A stretch of DNA of 64,000 bases, taken from assembly GCF_014697615.1 (NCBI RefSeq), contig NZ_JACJSD010000014.1, positions 62,001-126,000 of the forward strand, given 5' to 3'. This document shows positions 18,742 to 28,274 of this stretch, piece after piece; position 1 is the first letter of the stretch, and every line of letters begins with the position of its first letter. This DNA is from Nostoc sp. FACHB-280 (GTDB taxonomy: Bacteria; Cyanobacteriota; Cyanobacteriia; Cyanobacteriales; Nostocaceae). A program made the translations under genes and the position numbers. The notes beneath the pieces were generated by a model. The model saw only the letters and a program-made list of their open reading frames with translations. It ran no database searches and was not told where the DNA came from.

Positions 18742-20947
18742 CAGCAGTGTAATGACCGCATCGCTACATTTAAGCGAAAAAATGCCTTTTCCCCTCAAAC
18801 GTTTAGCAGATTTAGCTTATAACTATTGGTGGAGTTGGAGTAGCGATCGCATATCCTTATTTCAAACCATTGATCCCCAAGAATGGGAACTTTGTGGGCA
18901 TAACCCAGTGGCAATTTTAGAGTCAGCCAGTTACGAACGTCTGACTCAGTTAGCAGAAGATCCCCTTTACCTGAAGCAGATTTCTGCCTTAGTGCGAGAA
19001 TTTGACCAGTATATGGCACAGCAAGATACTTGGGTGAGTCGAGTTGCACCGCAAGTTTCGGCAGAACATCCCATTGCTTATTTTTGCGCCGAATTTGGTA
19101 TCCATGAATCCCTACCTGTTTACTCTGGCGGCTTGGGTATTTTAGCCGGGGATCATCTGAAATCATCATCAGATTTGGGTGTACCGATGGTAGGTGTGGG
19201 TTTACTGTATCGCCAAGGTTACTTTCGTCAACGCTTAAACCGCCACGGTTGGCAAGAAGATTATTATTTGGATAACCCCTTCCACAAAATGCCCCTAGAG
19301 TTAATTAAAAACGAGCAAGGGGAACCACTCACCATCCAGATAGAAGTTCGCCAACGCCAAGTGCAAGTACAAATTTGGCGAGTACAAGTCGGGCGTGTAA
19401 CTCTATATTTACTAGATAGCGATCGCCCAGACAACGATCCCGTTGACCGTTGGCTAACAGGCCACTTGTATGGCGGTAACTTAGAAACCCGCATCGCCCA
19501 AGAAGTCGTCTTAGGTATTGGTGGAGTCAGGGCTTTAACCGCCTTGGGAATCAAACCCTCCGTACATCACCTCAATGAAGGACACGCCGCCTTTTGTACC
19601 CTAGAAATTGCCCGCCAAGAAATTGAACGCACTGGCAAATCCTTCTACGACATAGAAGCCAGCGTTAAGAAAAGCTGTGTCTTTACCACCCACACACCTG
19701 TTCCCGCTGGTCATGATGTTTTCTCTCCCGACTTAATTGACTCTTATTTTGCTCAGTACTGGCCGCAATTAGGACTATCCCGCGAACAATTTTTAGCCTT
19801 GGGTGCTAGACGACTGGGTGATCCTTGGGAACCATTTGGGATGACAGTTTTAGCATTGCGGATGTGTCGTGCTTGCAACGGTGTAAGTGAATTGCACGGC
19901 AAAGTCTCCCGCAAAATGTGGACTGTTCTCTACCCACAATATACAGAAGATACAGTCCCCATTGGTTACATTACCAACGGTGTTCATGCACCCACCTGGA
20001 CTGCACCTTTACTCGCAGACTTATATGACCAATATTTAGGTAAAGATTGGAAAACTCGCGCCATCGATCCCCAAATGTGGGCGAAAGTTGACGACATTCC
20101 CAATGATGAACTCTGGGCGAGACATCAAATTCTCAAAGAAAGACTGATTGCCTACACTCGTTATAAAGTCAAAAAGTCACGGGAACAGCGCGGTGAAGAT
20201 TATCAAAATATTCAAGCCGTTAATAGTTTACTTGACCCAAATATATTAACCATTGGCTTTGCGCGGCGCTTTAGCCCTTATAAACGTGGTGATTTGATTT
20301 TACGCGATGCCGAACGGGCTGTGAAGATTTTTGGTAATGCCCAACATCCAGTCCAGATTATCTTTGCAGGCAAAGCACACCCAGCCGATGAAGAAGGTAA
20401 ACGCATCATTCAACGTTTGATGGAGTGGTGTCGTAATTCCGGTATTATTCACCGTGTTGCCTTTATTGAAGACTACGACATTTACACCGGACAAAAACTC
20501 GTTCAAGGCGTTGATGTATGGTTAAATAACCCCCGCCGTCCTCTAGAAGCATCCGGGACAAGTGGACAGAAAGTATGCTTTAATGGCGGGTTGAATTGCA
20601 GCGTCTTGGATGGTTGGTGGTGTGAAGGCTACCAAGCTGACGCAAATGGCAAAGGAATTAACGGTTGGGCTATTGGTGAAGATGCTCACACAAGCGATCA
20701 AGAATTGCAAGACCGCATCGATTCGCAGTCACTGTATCAGCTTTTAGAATCTGAGATTGTTCCCCTATACTACGACCAAGATGCTCAAGGTATTCCTCAT
20801 CGTTGGATACAAATGATGAAAGCATCCATTAAGACCAATGCACCACTGTTTAATACAGATCGAATGATTGCTGACTACGTTTCTCAGGTGTATGTCCCAG
20901 AAATTGCTGCCCGTGTTGAACCAATTTTGGCCAAGGTTCTGTTTTAA
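18734..20947 (+). CDS. glgP: Alpha-glucan (glycogen) phosphorylase, short bacterial type
   Basis: This enzyme releases glucose-1-phosphate from glycogen or maltodextrins using PLP. The 737 residues match the bacterial/archaeal alpha-glucan phosphorylase subfamily with an N-terminal DUF3417-like region (LADLAYNYWWSWS) rather than the longer GlgP. Visible motifs are AYFCAEFGIHESLPVYSGGLG, HLNEGHAAF, FTTHTPVPAGHD, YITNGVHAPTW, FARRFSPYKRGDLI, and the PLP-binding loop EASGTSGQKVCFNGG, whose Lys is the expected Schiff-base residue, then LDGWWCEGY. The start overlaps a possible small upstream gene by 8 bases. A strong terminator follows, so the unit ends here. It functions in dark mobilisation of cytosolic glycogen. 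Confidence 0.95.
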   Translation: MANSSVMTASLHLSEKMPFPLKRLADLAYNYWWSWSSDRISLFQTIDPQEWELCGHNPVAILESASYERLTQLAEDPLYLKQISALVREFDQYMAQQDTWVSRVAPQVSAEHPIAYFCAEFGIHESLPVYSGGLGILAGDHLKSSSDLGVPMVGVGLLYRQGYFRQRLNRHGWQEDYYLDNPFHKMPLELIKNEQGEPLTIQIEVRQRQVQVQIWRVQVGRVTLYLLDSDRPDNDPVDRWLTGHLYGGNLETRIAQEVVLGIGGVRALTALGIKPSVHHLNEGHAAFCTLEIARQEIERTGKSFYDIEASVKKSCVFTTHTPVPAGHDVFSPDLIDSYFAQYWPQLGLSREQFLALGARRLGDPWEPFGMTVLALRMCRACNGVSELHGKVSRKMWTVLYPQYTEDTVPIGYITNGVHAPTWTAPLLADLYDQYLGKDWKTRAIDPQMWAKVDDIPNDELWARHQILKERLIAYTRYKVKKSREQRGEDYQNIQAVNSLLDPNILTIGFARRFSPYKRGDLILRDAERAVKIFGNAQHPVQIIFAGKAHPADEEGKRIIQRLMEWCRNSGIIHRVAFIEDYDIYTGQKLVQGVDVWLNNPRRPLEASGTSGQKVCFNGGLNCSVLDGWWCEGYQADANGKGINGWAIGEDAHTSDQELQDRIDSQSLYQLLESEIVPLYYDQDAQGIPHRWIQMMKASIKTNAPLFNTDRMIADYVSQVYVPEIAARVEPILAKVLF

Positions 20948-20983
20948 AGTCTGAAAAGAATTGTAATTTTCCTGGTTCAATAG

Positions 20984-21012
20984 AGGGGTGGGCTATCCAC
21001 CCCTTTTTTTTT
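20984..21012 (+). terminator. Rho-independent terminator after the phosphorylase gene
   Basis: AGGGGTGG (20984-20991) pairs with CCACCCCT (20997-21004) over the loop GCTAT and is followed by an unbroken T run to 21012. It lies 37 bases after the stop. Confidence 0.93.
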
Positions 21013-21054
21013 AGAGGCACAACATCACAATCGCAACTACATTACATCCTAACT

Positions 21055-22053
21055 ATGTCTGCCGATCGCCTAACACCAGAACAACGTGCATTAATTTCCC
21101 AATATCGAGAAAAATGGCAACACCTTGGTTTATCCAGAGAACCCATCAACCAACACCAGGCTATGAACGCAGTTCAAGCAATCTATACTGCACTTGGACT
21201 CAACCACCCCGAAATCATCATTGTTGATAGTCCTAATGCCGTATTTGAGTACATCTGGAATTTACGGCAAGCTGATTCTTATTCAACCCTGGGTAATCCT
21301 ATCAGTAGTTCCGAATGGAGAAAAATATACAATAATTTACAATTAAAACTCTTCACACAGCTACCTATTGATCTACAAAGAGATTTACAGTCAGCTTTTG
21401 AAAACCATCTAGCACAAGAGTATGCTAATTTACTGCAACGCCAGTTAGAAAACAAGTGGATAAATATTTTCTCCCAACAGGTTGTTAATAGCTATCACAG
21501 ACCGATTAAAGAGATATTTGCCTCATGTTATAAACCTGAAAGTTTAATTGCTGGTAGCAGTTATTTTGACTTTTGTGTTCACACTTTCAATTACCATCAA
21601 CTGCAAGAGCAAATAGCAGTTTTAGAAGAATTTGTCATAAATTGTGGTTGGACTTTCTTATTTCAGAATGTCGCTATTATCTCCAATCGCCCTACTCAAA
21701 TATTGATTGATCAAGACAATCATATTCATGCTGAAAATACTCCTGCTATAACATTTAAAGATGGTTATAGATTGTATGCAAACCACGGTCAAATTGATTT
21801 AGAACCCAAGCGCCAGCGAATCAATAATTTTGACTGGCGACCTTTATTAGACAAAATGAATGCAGTTGAAATTGACTCTTGGGAAGAATACCAATTACTC
21901 AGGGTTGTTAATAAAATTAACGTACAACCTATGCAGTTCCTGAAAGCAACTAATCCCAGTACAGGGGAAGTGTATGTTTCTAAAGTGTCTATGCGTTTTA
22001 CCTCTGCGATTGAAGCTGTGCAGTGGGTAAATAGAAATCGCAAATCAAAATAA
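21055..22053 (+). CDS. DUF6745-type conserved protein
   Basis: A 332-residue soluble protein. Its N-terminal pattern, LTPEQRALISQYREKW, then LSREPINQHQAMNAVQAIYTALG and EIIIVDSPNAVFEYIW, is the opening of DUF6745 proteins, whose function is unknown and which in some bacteria sit with repeat-containing proteins. Here the C-terminal third ends with a compact charged segment (MRFTSAIEAVQWVNRNRKSK). No signal peptide or membrane span is seen. The Tab2 gene starts 8 bp after its stop on the same strand, so the two are probably cotranscribed. Confidence 0.7.
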   Translation: MSADRLTPEQRALISQYREKWQHLGLSREPINQHQAMNAVQAIYTALGLNHPEIIIVDSPNAVFEYIWNLRQADSYSTLGNPISSSEWRKIYNNLQLKLFTQLPIDLQRDLQSAFENHLAQEYANLLQRQLENKWINIFSQQVVNSYHRPIKEIFASCYKPESLIAGSSYFDFCVHTFNYHQLQEQIAVLEEFVINCGWTFLFQNVAIISNRPTQILIDQDNHIHAENTPAITFKDGYRLYANHGQIDLEPKRQRINNFDWRPLLDKMNAVEIDSWEEYQLLRVVNKINVQPMQFLKATNPSTGEVYVSKVSMRFTSAIEAVQWVNRNRKSK

Positions 22054-22061
22054 AACTAGTT

Positions 22062-22853
22062 ATGAAAATTTGGCAAGCTGATTTTTATCGGAGTTCACAA
22101 CAAGATATATCTGGACAAATTTTATGGGAATTTTTGATTTGCGAGCCAAATCGCAGTTTTGAGTATACAGCTACTTGTTTGCAGTCAGAAGCTAATTCCA
22201 ATTGGCTGACTAGTCAAATTCAACAAGCCGCAGGTGCAGAATTACCAGATGTGATTCAAGTTTTTCGTCCCCAGTCGTTGAGTTTAATCGAAACAGCCGG
22301 ACGCAATTTAGGTGTTGCAGTAGAAGCAACTCGCCGGACTTTAGCATTAAAACAGTGGTTAAAAGAAAGACATTCTGATTTTAGTTTAGAAAAACCCGCA
22401 CCCTTACCATTACCGGAAAATCTCTGGGGTGAACAGTGGCGCTTTGCAACTTTAGCGGCTGGGGATTTAGAAATAGAATTTGGCGATCGCCCCATTCCGA
22501 TTTTATCTATGCCAGAATTTCTTAAACCGATAAATCTGGGTTTAGCTTCCACAATACCCGTTCCGGGTGTAGTCATTTATGGTGGCAGACAATCTATGCG
22601 TTTAGCACGTTGGTTAGCCACAATACATCCTGTAGCCTTGAACTACATCCCAGGTGCGCCCGATGGCTTAATTTTAGAAGCCGGTTTAGTAGATAGATGG
22701 GTATTAGCCACCTTTGAAGATGCAGAAGTAGCCGCCGCCGCTAAAATTTATGAACAACGTAAACAACAAAGCCAAGGATTGCACTTTTTATTAATTCAAC
22801 CCGATGATTCTGGCATGACTTACAGTGGTTTTTGGTTATTACAAACCGAGTAG
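22062..22853 (+). CDS. Tab2/Atab2 family RNA-binding protein
   Basis: A 263-residue member of the Tab2/Atab2 (formerly DUF1092) family found in all oxygenic phototrophs. In chloroplasts the family binds psaA/psaB mRNA leaders and promotes photosystem I and II translation. Visible signatures are MKIWQADFYRS near the N terminus, VIQVFRPQSLSLIE, and the C-terminal LARWLATIHPVALNYIPGAPDGLILEAG split across a conserved helix-strand; the family's usual final W.LL is seen in GFWLLQTE. Start ATG at 22062. It probably shares a transcript with the DUF6745 gene. A C/T-rich heptamer array (about 22897-22930) lies between it and the convergent DUF2470 gene. Confidence 0.88.
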   Translation: MKIWQADFYRSSQQDISGQILWEFLICEPNRSFEYTATCLQSEANSNWLTSQIQQAAGAELPDVIQVFRPQSLSLIETAGRNLGVAVEATRRTLALKQWLKERHSDFSLEKPAPLPLPENLWGEQWRFATLAAGDLEIEFGDRPIPILSMPEFLKPINLGLASTIPVPGVVIYGGRQSMRLARWLATIHPVALNYIPGAPDGLILEAGLVDRWVLATFEDAEVAAAAKIYEQRKQQSQGLHFLLIQPDDSGMTYSGFWLLQTE

Positions 22854-22952
22854 GAAATTATCTTGATGGTTCAAAAAATCCAAGCTAATTCCTCTCCCTT
22901 GTCCACCTTGTCTCCCTTCTCTCCTTTCTAAATAACTGAAAACTCTAACCCC

Positions 22953-23234
22953 TCATCCCCTCACCCGCGCCTGCTTAACCATCGCAATTAAAGTTTGGTG
23001 GGCATCTTCCGCATCAGCTAGAATATGGTCAAATTGGATACGCACTGGAATGGATTCTTCATTGAATTGGGCGCTTAAATCCATCCCTTGTGAATCAATT
23101 GCTAACATTTTGGCTGATATTGCCTCAGTGATATTACCAAATACTTTGGCATACAAAAGCACAGCATCACCATGATCTTCGTTCATGTGATTACAGATGC
23201 GTGTGCTAATTTCAGGAGAAAATTGTTCAGACAT
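22953..23234 (-). CDS. DUF2470 domain protein
   Basis: A 93-residue protein consisting of one DUF2470 domain, the C-terminal domain of HugZ-type haem oxygenases and of chloroplast haem-binding regulators. The core CNHMNEDHGDAVLLYAKVFG has the family's conserved His/Asn/Asp cluster, followed by MLAIDSQGMDLSAQF and VRIQFDHILADAEDAHQTLIAM. Free-standing copies may bind haem, but this is not shown for this one. Start ATG at 23234. It is read away from the metallophosphatase gene, with a 193-bp AT-rich spacer between them. Confidence 0.85.
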   Translation of the reverse strand: MSEQFSPEISTRICNHMNEDHGDAVLLYAKVFGNITEAISAKMLAIDSQGMDLSAQFNEESIPVRIQFDHILADAEDAHQTLIAMVKQARVRG

Positions 23235-23427
23235 TGGGCAAACTAAAATTAAAGTTACAGCCTAAATTTTAGGTTAGGGTGTGTAAGTAAATTGATGATT
23301 TTTGGTGCAGATAAAACTTTAAATAAAATTTAAATTTACTCAAGTAATATTTATCTTTATTTACGGAATAACCTGCGGTTATAGTGTAGCAAAAATATTA
23401 AACTAATTTCATTTCAGCTAAATTCAG

Positions 23428-24186
23428 ATGAGTAGAACTAGGAAACGTCGCATAGTTATTGGGGATGTGCATGGTCATTATGAAGGTTTAATGACTTTGT
23501 TAGAAGCGATCGCACCCACATCAGATGATCAAGTTTATTTTCTCGGCGACTTAATTGATCGTGGCCCCCACAGTTACCATGTCGTGAATTTTGTCCGACA
23601 AAACAATTATCCCTGTCTGCTAGGTAATCACGAGCAGATGTTATTGAATATTCTTACTCAGAAAAATATTCCCGCCCCAGCCATGCAAGCTTGGTTGTAT
23701 AGCGGTGGACAAGCAACTCTCAGCAGTTACCAAGCATCCACTATTCCCCAAGACCATTTAGAGTGGTTTCAATCCCTACCCACCTATTTAGATTTGGGTG
23801 ATATTTGGTTAACTCATGCCGGATTAGACCCGAATCTGCCTCTAGCCGAACAAACTGCCGAGCAGTTCTGCTGGATTAGAGATGAATTTCACAGTATGGA
23901 AAAGCCTTATTTTCCTGATAAGCTCATTATTGTTGGACATACTATAACTTTTACTTTACCTAACGTCACACCTGGTAAACTAGCCGAAGGTAGAGGATGG
24001 CTAGATATCGATACCGGAGCTTATCATCCTCGTAGTGGTTGGTTAACTGGATTTGATGTTACCAATCATTTAATTTATCAAGTAAATGTATTTCAAAATA
24101 CCCAGCGTACCTTGCCGCTAGAAGATGGGGTGATGACAGTGGAACCTTCCCAAATCAAAGCTCGCCGCCAGCCGCAGCGAGCATAG
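23428..24186 (+). CDS. PPP-type metallophosphatase (protein serine/threonine phosphatase-like)
   Basis: A 252-residue calcineurin-like phosphoesterase with all metal and phosphate motifs: GDVHGHYEGL (about residues 12-21), GDLIDRGPHS, LLGNHEQML, LTHAGLDPN, and the C-terminal VGHTITF. The GDxHG/GDxxDRG/GNHE set is that of PP1/bacteriophage-lambda-type PPP enzymes, which dephosphorylate phosphoproteins or dinucleoside polyphosphates. It is probably cytosolic because there is no signal peptide. The start ATG at 23428 follows an AT-rich spacer. It is convergent with the M48 protease with 34 bp between stops. Confidence 0.9.
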   Translation: MSRTRKRRIVIGDVHGHYEGLMTLLEAIAPTSDDQVYFLGDLIDRGPHSYHVVNFVRQNNYPCLLGNHEQMLLNILTQKNIPAPAMQAWLYSGGQATLSSYQASTIPQDHLEWFQSLPTYLDLGDIWLTHAGLDPNLPLAEQTAEQFCWIRDEFHSMEKPYFPDKLIIVGHTITFTLPNVTPGKLAEGRGWLDIDTGAYHPRSGWLTGFDVTNHLIYQVNVFQNTQRTLPLEDGVMTVEPSQIKARRQPQRA

Positions 24187-24220
24187 GTTTTGGTTGTAGA
24201 TTTGGCACAGTGAAATCAAA

Positions 24221-25108
24221 CTAAAGTAATGGTCGAATTCTAGCTCGATAAGCAGCATTATCTAAACCGTCACGCCCACTACTGGGTTGAGCATTAATTG
24301 CGCGTTTAAGATTAGTGATGCGATCGCTAGTAGCCGGGTGCGTACTCAAGAAAGTTGGCCCAGAACCACTTTTGAGTAGCTTTTGCATAAAGGAAACCAT
24401 ACCAGATTGAGCATAACCAGCTCTTGTTAAAGTTCTTAAACCTCTTCTATCTGCGTCAAACTCATCTTGACGACTGCGAGGACGGTTGAGGGCTAAGTCC
24501 ACACCAATAGCCACAGCTTGATTACGGTCTAAACCTGCTACTGTAGCTAAACCACTCGCCACAGCCCTTTGCTGCATTTGTTTAACTAAGTGTTTCCCAC
24601 CAATGTGACCAATTTCATGAGCCATCACACTAGCTAGTTCGGCTTCATTGTCGGCTGTTTTTAATAAACCCGTGTTGATATAAACAAAACCCCCAGTAGT
24701 GGCAAAAGCATTCACAGCATTATCTTCTACCACCTGAAAGGTAAAAGGAAGATTGGGGCGATCGCTATAAGCTACTAATCTTTGACCAATTTCCTGCACA
24801 TAACGATTCACCGCTTCATTTTTGTACAAACGAATTTCCCCATTCTTGAGTTCATCATTCATCTGTTTGCCAAGTTCTACTTCTTGGTTAGCGGATATAT
24901 TAGAAAGCTGTAGTATTTGCGCTCCTTGGAACAACAGTGGTAATAAATCTACAGCCCGTCCAGGTGAGGGTGTACTCAGACACAAACTGAGGGCGACTAC
25001 CACCGAAATTATGGGATATAACCAACTACGCCGCCAGCGACGGTAATTTGCTGCAAAACCTTTCCAAGCCATCATAAGCATTTCTGATAATAATTTCGGG
25101 ACAAGCAA
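24221..25108 (-). CDS. M48 family zinc metalloprotease, exported
   Basis: A 295-residue peptidase with an N-terminal hydrophobic export segment (YPIISVVVALSLCLS, about residues 32-46) after a basic WRRSW region. The M48 core shows the zinc motif HEIGHIGGKH (about 163-172), preceded by FATTGGFVYINTGLL and ELASVMA, and the third-ligand region DEFDADRRGL. C-terminal FLSTHPATSDRITNL is the usual BepA/YcaL-type ending. Relatives process or degrade outer-membrane or periplasmic proteins. The ATG at 25108 is used; an ATG a few codons inside would shorten the long cytoplasmic leader. Confidence 0.92.
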   Translation of the reverse strand: MLVPKLLSEMLMMAWKGFAANYRRWRRSWLYPIISVVVALSLCLSTPSPGRAVDLLPLLFQGAQILQLSNISANQEVELGKQMNDELKNGEIRLYKNEAVNRYVQEIGQRLVAYSDRPNLPFTFQVVEDNAVNAFATTGGFVYINTGLLKTADNEAELASVMAHEIGHIGGKHLVKQMQQRAVASGLATVAGLDRNQAVAIGVDLALNRPRSRQDEFDADRRGLRTLTRAGYAQSGMVSFMQKLLKSGSGPTFLSTHPATSDRITNLKRAINAQPSSGRDGLDNAAYRARIRPLL

Positions 25109-25447
25109 AAATCACAGGACAAAATACAAGACGGAGTTACTGCGATTGAAGTTGCATTTTGATCTTATGACTACGGATGCGATCGCCCAAATTATCTCTA
25201 GAAGGATTTATCTACACCCTTACACCCCTATACCCCTTCCTTCACCCTCACCCAAACCTTGATTTTTGTAAGTCCTAATGTAAAGGATGTGCCGACTTCA
25301 CACCGATTTTTTCAACTCGTGATACACTGTCGCCAGACTCAAAGACCTAGCCATCTTTCAGTCATACCTCTGTCGGGAAATTGTCATGTTCCTGATTAAC
25401 TTTGTTGCTACAATCAAATACTTTGTTTGTATTTAGGAAAAGTTTTT
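25109..25447. other. Intergenic region with a C-rich heptamer array
   Basis: The spacer between divergent genes holds an array of 'tacaccct/tatacccc' units at about 25211-25250 and otherwise ordinary AT-rich sequence. The ribosome-binding site of the next gene (AGGAAAAG) is at its right end. Confidence 0.5.
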
Positions 25448-25981
25448 ATGGCTATTTTTGATTCCAAAGGTCGCTTGTTCGGTAAAGTTAATATTCTCGA
25501 TGTAGGCGCTGCACTTGTAATTCTGCTAGTTATAGTTGGTATCTTCTTTTTTCCGGGAACCTCCGGTTCTGTTGCTCAAGTTGGTTCAAAAACCGTACCC
25601 ATTGAGGTAGATTTAGCCGTGCGGGGTTTGAATGTCCGCGACCCAGAACGCTTATTTGAAAGTGGATTTAAGAAAGGTGGTAAAACAAACGTCATTATCC
25701 GTAATCAGCCTTACGGTCAAATTGGGATTAAATCTATTGAAGTACTAGAGAGAACAATCACTGCTACCCAACCAGATGGTTCAGTTAAGGAAGTCAAAGA
25801 TCCTAGAAAGAACAATTACAGCACAGATATGCTGTTAACCCTGGAAGGTAAAGCGCAAGTCACGGAAAATGGCCCAGTTTTAGGTAACAGCAAAGTCAAA
25901 ATCGGTATGCCTTTTGAATTAGAAGGTTATAACTACAACTTCAATGCCACTGTAATTGATGTCCGCGTAGAGAATAAATAA
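25448..25981 (+). CDS. DUF4330 family membrane-anchored protein
   Basis: A 177-residue protein with one N-terminal membrane span (VGAALVILLVIVGIFFFP) preceded by FDSKGRLFGKVNILD, the standard opening of DUF4330 proteins. The rest is an extracytoplasmic beta-rich domain with VPIEVDLAVRGLNV, INVIIRNQPYGQ-like strands and a final GYNYNFNATVIDVRVENK. Family function is unknown; the DUF is common in cyanobacteria. The start is the ATG at 25448, six bases after AGGAAAAG; the TTG 21 bases upstream has no such site. It is convergent with the hydrolase gene across an inverted repeat array. Confidence 0.8.
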   Translation: MAIFDSKGRLFGKVNILDVGAALVILLVIVGIFFFPGTSGSVAQVGSKTVPIEVDLAVRGLNVRDPERLFESGFKKGGKTNVIIRNQPYGQIGIKSIEVLERTITATQPDGSVKEVKDPRKNNYSTDMLLTLEGKAQVTENGPVLGNSKVKIGMPFELEGYNYNFNATVIDVRVENK

Positions 25982-26002
25982 TTGAAGTGTGAAATTATTT
26001 CC

Positions 26003-26205
26003 AGTGCTGAGTACTGAGTAGTTAAAAGCATCTCTACTTATAGCGTTAGGTCAGATATGTTAGGACAGTTTGAAAGCTTGAATGCAAGGTATAGTAAGAC
26101 TTTTCCTGCTACCTTCTGCCTTCTGCTATATTAGCGCCACAGGCGCTATCCTAACTCAGCACTCAGCACTTTCAACTCAGCACTCTTCATTGACCATTGA
26201 CTAAA
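26003..26205. repeat. Inverted heptamer arrays with a nested perfect palindrome
   Basis: Left array 'agtgctgagtactgagtag' (26003-26021) faces a right array of 'ctcagca/ctttcaa' units (26153-26205). Between them the perfect palindrome TAGCGCC-ACA-GGCGCTA (26132-26148) interrupts a 'ccttctg' array. The right array extends into the 3' end of the hydrolase gene. The genes on both sides converge. Confidence 0.7.
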
Positions 26206-27089
26206 GGCAAAAACTGGCGAATTAATCCAATAGTGACGGCTGGTAGTTCCAACTGGGGTGTTAATCCCACATCTTCTAATTGTTGAAACACACGAATTGC
26301 TTGGGGGTTTTTCTCTGCTAAACGACGACCAATTTCGGGGCCAGTAAATTGGGATTTTTCACCCCAAATAATCGCAGTCGGAGTGGTCAGCTTTTCAATG
26401 TCCAGGGATAAATCAAAACACAAATCACCACGCACAAAAGAAAGTGCAGCATATTCCGCATTGGGCTGCTGGGCAGATTGAAGATAAGCTTCAACAATTT
26501 CTTGATAGACTCGATTAGCCTGGGCAAATTGTCTCTGCTCTAAAAAACTGCGGATTCCTGCTTCTGTCGCAATACCAGTACTGTAAAGCAAGCGGTCAAT
26601 GATCGGTACACTGACTAACTGAGCAAAAAAACTGCGGGAGTAGTCTTCGCCAAAATCAGATAGTCCGGCGGGTGTGGTGAGAATTAAAGACTTGAATAAT
26701 TCAGGATGAGCGATCGCAACTCGAATTGTCAATGCGGCGGTCAAAGAAGAAGCAATCACTGTGACTGCTTCTGTACAAGTTTGCTGCAAAAATTCCCGAA
26801 TCGTCGTTAAATAATCTTCAATTTGGTAATTTCGTGCTGGATGTTCTGATTTACCCCATCCAATTAAATCTGGTGCCAAAATCCGATATTCACTAGCAAA
26901 AGCTGGGTAAACCTTCGACCACTCATAAGCCGAAGATCCACCACCAAAACCATGTAGAAATACTAAAGTTTCCTTGGCTTCTTGGGCGATCGCACTTCCT
27001 TGCCAAAGTGACCCTGCGGTAGTGTAATATACTATTCTCCCTAGAGAAGTTGTAATTGACCGTTGTTCAAAACCCTGTGGTTGAAACAT
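26187..27089 (-). CDS. Alpha/beta-fold hydrolase
   Basis: A 300-residue alpha/beta hydrolase. The oxyanion-hole region is LVFLHGFGGGSSAYEW, the next strand RILAPDLIGWGKSEHP; the nucleophile elbow is VIASSLTAALTIR, so the nucleophile should be the Ser in ASSLT, a variant of GXSXG with Ala at the first Gly. A cap region follows (SRSFFAQLVSVPIIDRLL), and TAIIWGEKSQFTGPEIG carries the expected acid position (here Glu or Gln region rather than clear Asp). The usual late catalytic His is not obvious: the corresponding C-terminal segment reads LEDVGLTPQLELP. The enzyme may therefore be inactive or unusual. The last four codons and the stop lie within a heptamer repeat. Confidence 0.85.
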   Translation of the reverse strand: MFQPQGFEQRSITTSLGRIVYYTTAGSLWQGSAIAQEAKETLVFLHGFGGGSSAYEWSKVYPAFASEYRILAPDLIGWGKSEHPARNYQIEDYLTTIREFLQQTCTEAVTVIASSLTAALTIRVAIAHPELFKSLILTTPAGLSDFGEDYSRSFFAQLVSVPIIDRLLYSTGIATEAGIRSFLEQRQFAQANRVYQEIVEAYLQSAQQPNAEYAALSFVRGDLCFDLSLDIEKLTTPTAIIWGEKSQFTGPEIGRRLAEKNPQAIRVFQQLEDVGLTPQLELPAVTIGLIRQFLPLVNGQ

Positions 27090-27572
27090 ATATATATGCC
27101 GTTCATTTGGTATGTGTTAAAAACCCTTACACCCATTCTTAACAGACAATGTTTGTGTTTTAGCTAAGTAATTGCTGTTAGAAATGTTTTCACCCCAAAC
27201 ACGCCGTACTTTTAGGAGATTTACAGAAAATTATCCATTGCTACTTTTAGCAAACCCGCAATTTTTCCACCTCTAGCCTCCGCCAGATTAAGTAGATGTA
27301 AAATTACTGGCTTACGTGTGAAGATTCAGTAATTTTTTTGTCTTTGACTTGCAGGGTATTTGCCTGTAAATACTGTTGCACAAGGCTTTTGTGAAGTAGC
27401 CTGTATTACTTTGGTGATATAAAAGACATTAGTTTTTTATGGTAATCTATCAGAAAACTCACGTAAAGTTTTGAGCGTCCAGAATAGTTGAAATACCTAA
27501 GATTAGCAACGATTCTGGATTTAGAAAAAACAGCTTTAGATATAATTACTTATCTAAATCGTTCTCTAGGTA
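27090..27572. other. Intergenic region between divergent genes
   Basis: About 480 bp, AT-rich, with one short C-rich heptamer stretch (about 27121-27145, 'aacccttacacccattc'). No coding frame or RNA gene is supported. It should hold promoters for both flanking genes. Confidence 0.45.
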
Positions 27573-28166
27573 ATGGTAAGGCGGGGCGTTGTGGTAAAGC
27601 AGGCTACTCTTCAATCGAATAAAGCACCAGCGTTGGCAGATTTTAAAGACGTATTAGAAAACTGTGACGTGCATATAGCTTCTGCTTGGCGGGGACAGTT
27701 AGCAGAAACTCTAGAAACCTCCAAAGTAGATGTTCCTATTTGTGTTTGTTTAAACTTAGAAGATTTAAAGTGTTTTGAATCGGTGGAAACACAATATGAA
27801 CGCTGGGGTGTAATTTTCCGTAATTCAATCGCCATACAACCTTCTAACCCTGCATTTCCTACCCATTCCGGTCTCATAGTATTAATGGGTTCACCAAAAG
27901 GTGGGTTTCTGGAAGCTAATTTTGTACATCCAGTTAATTATGTTAGTGCCTATGTGACTAGTTCCCAACGGCTGGTAATGTCTGCTTATGATAGCGATCG
28001 CCAACTGCTCAGTCAAACCGTACTTCCTGGCGCTAATCTCGCTAATTCCGATTCAGCAGTACCCCCCAACATCTTATTATCTGTGACAGCCAACAATATT
28101 CACTCTGTTACCTTCTGTGCCTTTGACGGTCAATTCACCATTGACGACTTTCGTTTTTGTATTTAA
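27573..28166 (+). CDS. Hypothetical beta-rich protein
   Basis: A 197-residue protein without signal peptide or membrane span. The C-terminal 110 residues (from HSGLIVLMGSPKGGFLEANF through VNYVSAYVTSSQRLVMSAYD to NIHSVTFCAFDGQFTIDDF) read as alternating beta strands of a jelly-roll, similar in style to carbohydrate-binding or PEP-CTERM-associated sandwich domains, with Cys in SVTFCAF and near the C terminus. I do not recognise a specific family. The ATG at 27573 is used; a GTG a few codons later is possible. It lies 108 bp before the armadillo-type gene on the same strand. Confidence 0.65.
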   Translation: MVRRGVVVKQATLQSNKAPALADFKDVLENCDVHIASAWRGQLAETLETSKVDVPICVCLNLEDLKCFESVETQYERWGVIFRNSIAIQPSNPAFPTHSGLIVLMGSPKGGFLEANFVHPVNYVSAYVTSSQRLVMSAYDSDRQLLSQTVLPGANLANSDSAVPPNILLSVTANNIHSVTFCAFDGQFTIDDFRFCI

Positions 28167-28274
28167 GGCCAGTCACCAAGACTATCAAGAATGAGTAATA
28201 TTAACTTCATCATGCACCTAATCCCTGGTAAAAGATATATTAGAAAATCTCGTTAACAAAATTAGGTAAATACT

